Source of the DNA: Bacteroidota bacterium
GTDB taxonomy: Bacteria > Bacteroidota > Ignavibacteria > Ignavibacteriales > Ignavibacteriaceae
Length of the DNA stretch: 6,693 nt
Direction: 5' to 3'
Assembly: GCA_021796135.1 (NCBI GenBank)
Contig: JAJYOQ010000228.1
Coordinates: 1 to 6,693, forward strand
The notes under the pieces are model-generated. The model was not told the DNA's origin, made no database searches, and saw only the letters and a program-made list of their open reading frames with translations. Below are positions 3,989 through 6,693 of this stretch, piece by piece. Position numbers and translations under genes: made by a program. Position 1 is the stretch's first letter. Every line of letters starts with the position of its first letter.

Positions 3989-4147
3989 ATGAATAATAAA
4001 CTAATGGAAAAAATCATAGGACGTGTCTTTGAACCAAACGGCAAAATATACAAGCCAATGGAAAAAGACCACACAGAACTATACGAGGCGCTGGTTCTGG
4101 GAGGGTTCGTAATCATCTGCCTCATAGCGATATACTTTTCAATTTAA
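3989..4147 (+). CDS. Small single-pass membrane protein
   Basis: This 52-residue protein has a polar N-terminal part (MNNKLMEKIIGRVFEPNGKI) and one C-terminal membrane helix (residues about 33-52, ALVLGGFVIICLIAIYFSI) ending at the stop. There is no signal peptide, so it is probably tail-anchored with the N-terminus inside. A weak AAGG lies 11 nt upstream of the ATG. It is transcribed from the promoter at 3851 behind a structured leader. Small size and one TM helix would fit a holin-like, inhibitor or regulatory membrane peptide of a phage, but no family is recognised. Confidence 0.6.
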   Translation: MNNKLMEKIIGRVFEPNGKIYKPMEKDHTELYEALVLGGFVIICLIAIYFSI

Positions 4148-4150
4148 AAA

Positions 4151-4212
4151 TTAACATCTTTAGAGGGGGACGGCGAGAGTTTTAAATGTTAATTCTCACG
4201 CCTCCTCTTAAG
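4151..4212 (+). promoter_or_regulatory. Large hairpin with a competing pairing between genes
   Basis: Positions 4158-4169 pair with 4201-4212 with one mismatch (AGAGG opposite CCTCT), and the stem continues through 4171-4179 with 4193-4200. In addition TTAACAT (4151-4157) is perfectly complementary to ATGTTAA (4186-4192) in the loop. There are no linker bases between the two helices, so they are probably alternatives rather than one pseudoknot. There is no T-tract. It separates the membrane-protein gene from the downstream cluster and could attenuate or process the transcript. Confidence 0.5.
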
Positions 4213-4220
4213 TAAAAATT

Positions 4221-4430
4221 ATGTCATTACATCAAAACGAAGTATGTAAAGAAACCGCCCAAGAAGCGAGGGAGGAACGGATAAATTACTTTGACACTCC
4301 CGATCAAAGAAGGCGAAGGGGAAATAGGAATACCGATTTAATAAACTGGATTGTGGCCGGCAAACCAGTGCCAGAAATATCCGAAAAGGAAATGCTGGCA
4401 ACGGAACAAGGAATTGAAGACTTAATATGA
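4221..4430 (+). CDS. Hypothetical protein, first gene of the replication/recombination cluster
   Basis: This 69-residue hydrophilic protein is not recognised. It is rich in Glu and Arg, with a basic stretch (RRRRGNRN, residues 30-37) followed by a hydrophobic helix-like segment (LINWIVAGKPVPEI). It has no membrane helix and no metal-binding cysteine pattern. ATG 4221 follows the large hairpin by 8 nt without a Shine-Dalgarno. Its TGA overlaps the ATG of the nuclease gene (ATGA), which argues that it is translated and coupled to it. The basic patch would allow nucleic-acid binding, but that is a guess. Confidence 0.65.
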   Translation: MSLHQNEVCKETAQEAREERINYFDTPDQRRRRGNRNTDLINWIVAGKPVPEISEKEMLATEQGIEDLI

Positions 4431-5167
4431 AAATAGAAACTAAAAAAATAATCTTAAAAGACGGAAAAGAAGTCGCTCAAATAACCACGATGGACGAACG
4501 ATGGTATTTAGAAAGCGTAAAGGACAAAGAAGTTTACTATCCGTCATCCAGTTGGATTTCAAGTTATTATCCCAAAGGAATTGCCTATTATAAATGGTTA
4601 GCCAATAAGGGTTGGGACGAAGCCGAAGAATTAAAAAGTTTAGCAGGTGAGCGAGGTTCTAAAATCCACCAAGCTATTGATTTACTGATTAAGGGACAAG
4701 AGCTGAAAATAGACGACAAGTTTGAAAACTACGATAAGGGAACGCAGGAAGAATTAACTCCCGATGAGTGGGAAGCCGTAATGAGTTTTGTTGAGTGGAA
4801 TAAGGTGGCTAAACCTGAATATCTCGCCAACGAATATACGGTTATTAACCGCAAAGATAATTATGCCGGCACGGTGGATATTAAAGCCAAGATCAGAGAT
4901 AAACTTTATATCATAGACATTAAGACTTCTCAGTATATCTGGCCATCGCACAAAATTCAGACTTCATCTTACAAGCATGCTGACGGAGACAAGGATATAA
5001 ACTTAGCCATTCTCCAGGTTGGGTATAGATTAAATAAAAATAAATATAAATTTACGGATATAGAGGACAAATACGATTTATTCTTATCTGCACGTAAAAT
5101 TTGGGAGGAAGAAAATAAAGATGTCGCCCCCAAACAAAGGGAATTTCCCACAACATTAAAATTATGA
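4427..5167 (+). CDS. PD-(D/E)XK exonuclease, RecB/Cas4-like phage nuclease
   Basis: The 246-residue protein carries the full motif series of RecB/Cas4-type nucleases: GSKIH with His81, Glu136 in LANEYTV, GTVDI with Asp151, the catalytic IIDIKTS with Asp164 and Lys166, and IQTSSY with Gln178 and Tyr182 (the QxxxY motif). These residues bind Mg2+ or Mn2+ and cut DNA. No cysteine cluster is present, so unlike Cas4 it should lack an iron-sulfur centre. In phages such enzymes resect DNA ends for recombination or act during replication. It overlaps its neighbours at both ends by ATGA (4427-4430 and 5164-5167), and the next gene has an SSB-like tail, consistent with a recombination/replication module. 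No adjacent Cas genes or CRISPR exist here. Confidence 0.85.
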   Translation: MKIETKKIILKDGKEVAQITTMDERWYLESVKDKEVYYPSSSWISSYYPKGIAYYKWLANKGWDEAEELKSLAGERGSKIHQAIDLLIKGQELKIDDKFENYDKGTQEELTPDEWEAVMSFVEWNKVAKPEYLANEYTVINRKDNYAGTVDIKAKIRDKLYIIDIKTSQYIWPSHKIQTSSYKHADGDKDINLAILQVGYRLNKNKYKFTDIEDKYDLFLSARKIWEEENKDVAPKQREFPTTLKL

Positions 5168-5529
5168 AAATTGAGAAATTGGAAATAACCAAAGTAATAA
5201 TAAGTGATAAGTATAAGGATGGGCGAGCAATAATGTCTTTCGGAAAGCCCGCCAAAAAAGTGGCCATTAAGACCAAACAATACGACAAGTGGCTTTCATC
5301 CTATCCAACAAGCAAACCCGATGACGATTTATTGGCTCTTGTGGAAAATATCGGAATTGAGGCAATAGTTTGGGAACACGATGGATTTCTAAACTTCAAA
5401 CTCCCGACACGGCTGGATAAATTGGAAGCCCGCATAGAAGTTTTGGAAAAGTCGCAAGGAATAACCAAGAGCGGGGAAAATTTAGAGGGGATTGAGGAAG
5501 AAATTAATCCCGAAAATTTACCCTTCTGA
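5164..5529 (+). CDS. Probable single-stranded-DNA-binding-like protein with acidic SSB tail
   Basis: This 121-residue protein starts with beta-rich sequence (KLEITKVIISDKY, then RAIMSFGKPAKKVAIKTKQY), followed by a segment centred on IGIEAIVWEHDGFLNFKLP, a short coiled-coil piece (LDKLEARIEVLEK) and an acidic C-terminus EEEINPENLPF. SSB proteins end in an acidic tail with a terminal Pro-Phe that docks replication and repair enzymes. This ending matches that pattern, although an OB fold cannot be confirmed by eye. Translation is coupled to the nuclease gene through ATGA, and the partner fits: nuclease and ssDNA-binding protein often work together in phage recombination. An alternative is another accessory protein that merely carries an SSB-type docking tail. 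Confidence 0.6.
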   Translation: MKIEKLEITKVIISDKYKDGRAIMSFGKPAKKVAIKTKQYDKWLSSYPTSKPDDDLLALVENIGIEAIVWEHDGFLNFKLPTRLDKLEARIEVLEKSQGITKSGENLEGIEEEINPENLPF

Positions 5530-5530
5530 T

Positions 5531-5683
5531 ATGGACAAACAACATCAAATCTACGAACTTCTGCTCAATACGATTGAAACCATAAAAGAAATAGACGACC
5601 AATTCCTCTATATCCGCCAGTTGGAAAGGATTTTAGAGGAACTGGGTAAGGATAATCGTTGGGCAGAAGAAATACTAAAATGA
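5531..5683 (+). CDS. Small helical protein
   Basis: ATG 5531 begins 1 nt after the stop of the SSB-like gene (TGATATG) and encodes 50 residues, almost wholly helical and amphipathic (HQIYELLLNTIETIKEID, then IRQLERILEELG). A longer reading from TTG 5492 would overlap the upstream gene; the GAGGGG at 5485-5490 sits too close to that TTG to help it. The stop overlaps the next ATG by ATGA. No family is recognised. A helical adaptor or regulator is the most that can be said. Confidence 0.6.
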   Translation: MDKQHQIYELLLNTIETIKEIDDQFLYIRQLERILEELGKDNRWAEEILK

Positions 5684-5994
5684 TTCACAAACATCAAATT
5701 CATCTAAAACTAAAAACCGATTTAGATTTCAGGGAAAGACGCTACAAGGACGAGGGATTAGTGAATTTACTTCAAGGTGAATATCCTGATTTACGCAATA
5801 TTTCCAAAGAAGTATTGATAAACGCATTTAAAGATTATACTTCTGCTGAAAGATTCCGAAGGATGCTATTGCAAGAACATAAAGATTTACGCGGGCTTGA
5901 TTATTGCCAGAAAGACGAATACGAATTAAAAGAAATGTCAAATTTAGGTTATAATGTCGAAATACCAAATAAAGAACAATTAACATTAAGATGA
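5680..5994 (+). CDS. Conserved-looking helical phage protein
   Basis: This 104-residue protein is mostly helical. The centre (residues 41-75) reads ISKEVLINAFKDYTSAERFR, then MLLQEHKDLRGLDY. The DYTSAER...LRGLDY pattern resembles a short conserved phage hypothetical I have seen in this type of cluster, but I cannot name a function. The C-terminus (GYNVEIPNKEQLTLR) is polar. It is coupled on both sides by ATGA overlaps (5680-5683 and 5991-5994). The start at 5680 is preferred over TTG 5659, which would need a longer overlap. A role in DNA metabolism is suggested only by its neighbours. Confidence 0.6.
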   Translation: MIHKHQIHLKLKTDLDFRERRYKDEGLVNLLQGEYPDLRNISKEVLINAFKDYTSAERFRRMLLQEHKDLRGLDYCQKDEYELKEMSNLGYNVEIPNKEQLTLR

Positions 5995-6314
5995 AAACAA
6001 AAATATATAGACATGGAGAAGTTGGATTCGTGAAAATCTCCAAACTCCCTACTGGTTTAAAAGAAGCTAAAACCACTGAAATCGTAAGAGGTTCTCATGG
6101 AAATTCTCATACATTTAAAGGTGGAAAGATTTATTTCAAAAATGTGAATGACTTTATATTTGGCTATTTCAAATCTAAAGATACAAAACTTTATCACCCT
6201 GAACACGGAAAAGGAAAGGGAAATTTAAAAGTCGCTAAATTGCCTAATGGGATTTATGAGTTGCGGAAGCAACACGAATATTTACCAGAGGGATTTAAAC
6301 CTGTTCAAGACTAA
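5991..6314 (+). CDS. Beta-rich conserved phage protein (HPEHG / RKQxEYxPEG type)
   Basis: The 107-residue protein has evenly spread conserved-looking motifs: IYRHGEVGFVKI at the start, GSHGNSH (34-40), LYHPEHG (67-73), a Pro-Gly turn in KLPNGIYELRKQHEYLPEG (83-101) and a final VQD. Many phage genomes carry proteins of this length with the same order: GDV-type opening, GH/H turn, HxEH, 'lP.G.Y.v..QrEY.P......V.D'. They are of unknown function and I recall them next to genes like the one that follows here. The His residues could bind metal but no enzyme class is evident. It overlaps the upstream gene by ATGA, and the next ATG is 2 nt after its stop. Confidence 0.65.
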   Translation: MKTKIYRHGEVGFVKISKLPTGLKEAKTTEIVRGSHGNSHTFKGGKIYFKNVNDFIFGYFKSKDTKLYHPEHGKGKGNLKVAKLPNGIYELRKQHEYLPEGFKPVQD

Positions 6315-6316
6315 AT

Positions 6317-6693
6317 ATGAAACAAGAATATACAAAAGCAACAGCCAATTTAATAGATAAGATGTGTAAACTTTCAGAAAGGAAAGATTATAGCTTAAAT
6401 AAGAAAAAAGCAGAAGAAACCATACTAAAAACTTATGACTTATTTAATTTACCAAGACCTAAAAAAATTCATTGGGGTATAGATATTTTAGATAAAGATT
6501 TCTCCAGGGCCTCCAGGGCCTCCAGGGCCTCCAGTGCCTCCAGGGCCTCCAGTGCCTCCAGTGCCTACAGTGCCTACAGTGCCTCCAGTGCCTACAGGGC
6601 CTCCAGTGCCTCCAGTGCCTCCAGTGCCTCCAGTGCCTACAGTGCCTACAGTGCCTCCAGTGCCTCCAGTGCCTCCAGTGCCTCCAGTGCCTA
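6317..6693 (+). CDS. Repeat protein with (Ser/Tyr)-(Ser/Arg)-Ala array, 3' end outside the window
   Basis: ATG 6317 lies 2 nt after the previous stop. Residues 1-62 form a helical N-terminus ending in KKAEETILKTYDLF, then NLPRPKKIHWGI. The E-x-x-I-x-x-x-Y...L-P-x-P-x-x-I-x-W pattern resembles the start of large phage proteins of the DUF6745 kind, from memory. From residue 63 the protein is a run of three-residue units, Ser/Tyr-Ser/Arg-Ala, 21 complete in the window, and it is still running at the right edge. The frame is open throughout and 125 codons are visible. A repetitive rod or variable surface is likely; a conserved C-terminal domain may lie beyond the edge. Function is unknown. Base composition changes sharply at the array. 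Confidence 0.75.
   Translation, partial: MKQEYTKATANLIDKMCKLSERKDYSLNKKKAEETILKTYDLFNLPRPKKIHWGIDILDKDFSRASRASRASSASRASSASSAYSAYSASSAYRASSASSASSASSAYSAYSASSASSASSASSA
6503..6693 (+). repeat. 9-bp tandem array, 21 copies plus a partial unit
   Basis: The unit is T-C/A-C-A-G-T/G-GCC. All 21 complete copies (6503-6691) are 9 bp without indels. Only unit position 2 (C or A, giving Ser TCC or Tyr TAC) and position 6 (T or G, giving Ser AGT or Arg AGG) vary. Tyr units are numbers 8, 9, 11, 16 and 17; Arg units are 1, 2, 3, 5 and 11. The block of units 6-10 (6548-6592) is repeated exactly as units 14-18 (6620-6664). The array is about 60-67% GC in a strongly AT-rich surrounding. It is cut by the window edge, with TA starting unit 22. 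Confidence 0.95.

Noticed and set aside
4427..5167. Cas4 of a CRISPR system
   Set aside because: There is no cysteine cluster, no other cas genes and no repeat-spacer array; the neighbours are phage-type genes.
6503..6693. CRISPR or non-coding satellite interpretation of the 9-bp array
   Set aside because: Units are contiguous without spacers and stay in frame with a preceding coding region that has a natural start.

Overview
This is an AT-rich window in which every supportable gene lies on the + strand. The genes are short, tightly packed and mostly of unknown function, and the recognisable ones are typical of a phage, prophage or phage-like plasmid: a replication initiator with an internal repeat cluster, a PD-(D/E)XK exonuclease, an SSB-like tail protein, a membrane-anchored lysozyme-like enzyme, methyltransferase fragments and an excisionase-like helix-turn-helix protein. 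UGA is used as a normal stop several times, so the standard bacterial code fits. Sparse Shine-Dalgarno sites, one clear leaderless promoter and a small lysine-rich 'KGG' protein suggest a phage or element of an uncultured bacterium, possibly of the Patescibacteria (CPR). That host assignment is inference only.

Layout. Positions 1-300 are non-coding and hold two exact DnaA boxes. Positions 306-539 encode a small HTH protein. Positions 540-935 have no gene but contain hairpins, a dyad and a long interrupted inverted repeat running into the start of the lysozyme-like gene (936-1457). A 145-residue coiled-coil protein (1506-1943) follows, framed by matching inverted repeats at 1457-1479 and 1954-1976. 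Next comes a strong promoter (1977-2006) driving a compact structured RNA that ends in a near-ideal intrinsic terminator (2092-2118). More hairpins lie downstream, before the replication-protein gene (2407-3084). That gene carries G-rich direct repeats in its linker, like phage origins embedded in an initiator gene.

Positions 3087-3621 look like a strip of decayed or miniaturised genes: a frameshifted two-TM protein, a 30-residue peptide, a DPPY methyltransferase stub and an MT-A70-like stub. Two strong promoters with a shared operator-like motif (3662-3690 and 3851-3880) then drive a 45-residue basic protein and a 52-residue membrane protein.

From 4221 to the right edge the genes form one tightly coupled cluster with ATGA overlaps or gaps of 1-2 nt: a small unknown protein, a RecB/Cas4-like nuclease, an SSB-tailed protein, two small helical proteins, a conserved phage-type beta protein, and a final gene cut off by the window edge. 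The final gene runs into a 9-bp GC-rich tandem array that varies at only two nucleotide positions. The nuclease and SSB-like protein suggest a replication/recombination module. The last two genes may be a pair that travels together in phages.

The most notable items are the two-site-variable 9-bp array, the promoter-RNA-terminator unit at 1977-2118, the inverted-repeat-framed gene at 1457-1976 and the repeat cluster inside the initiator gene.
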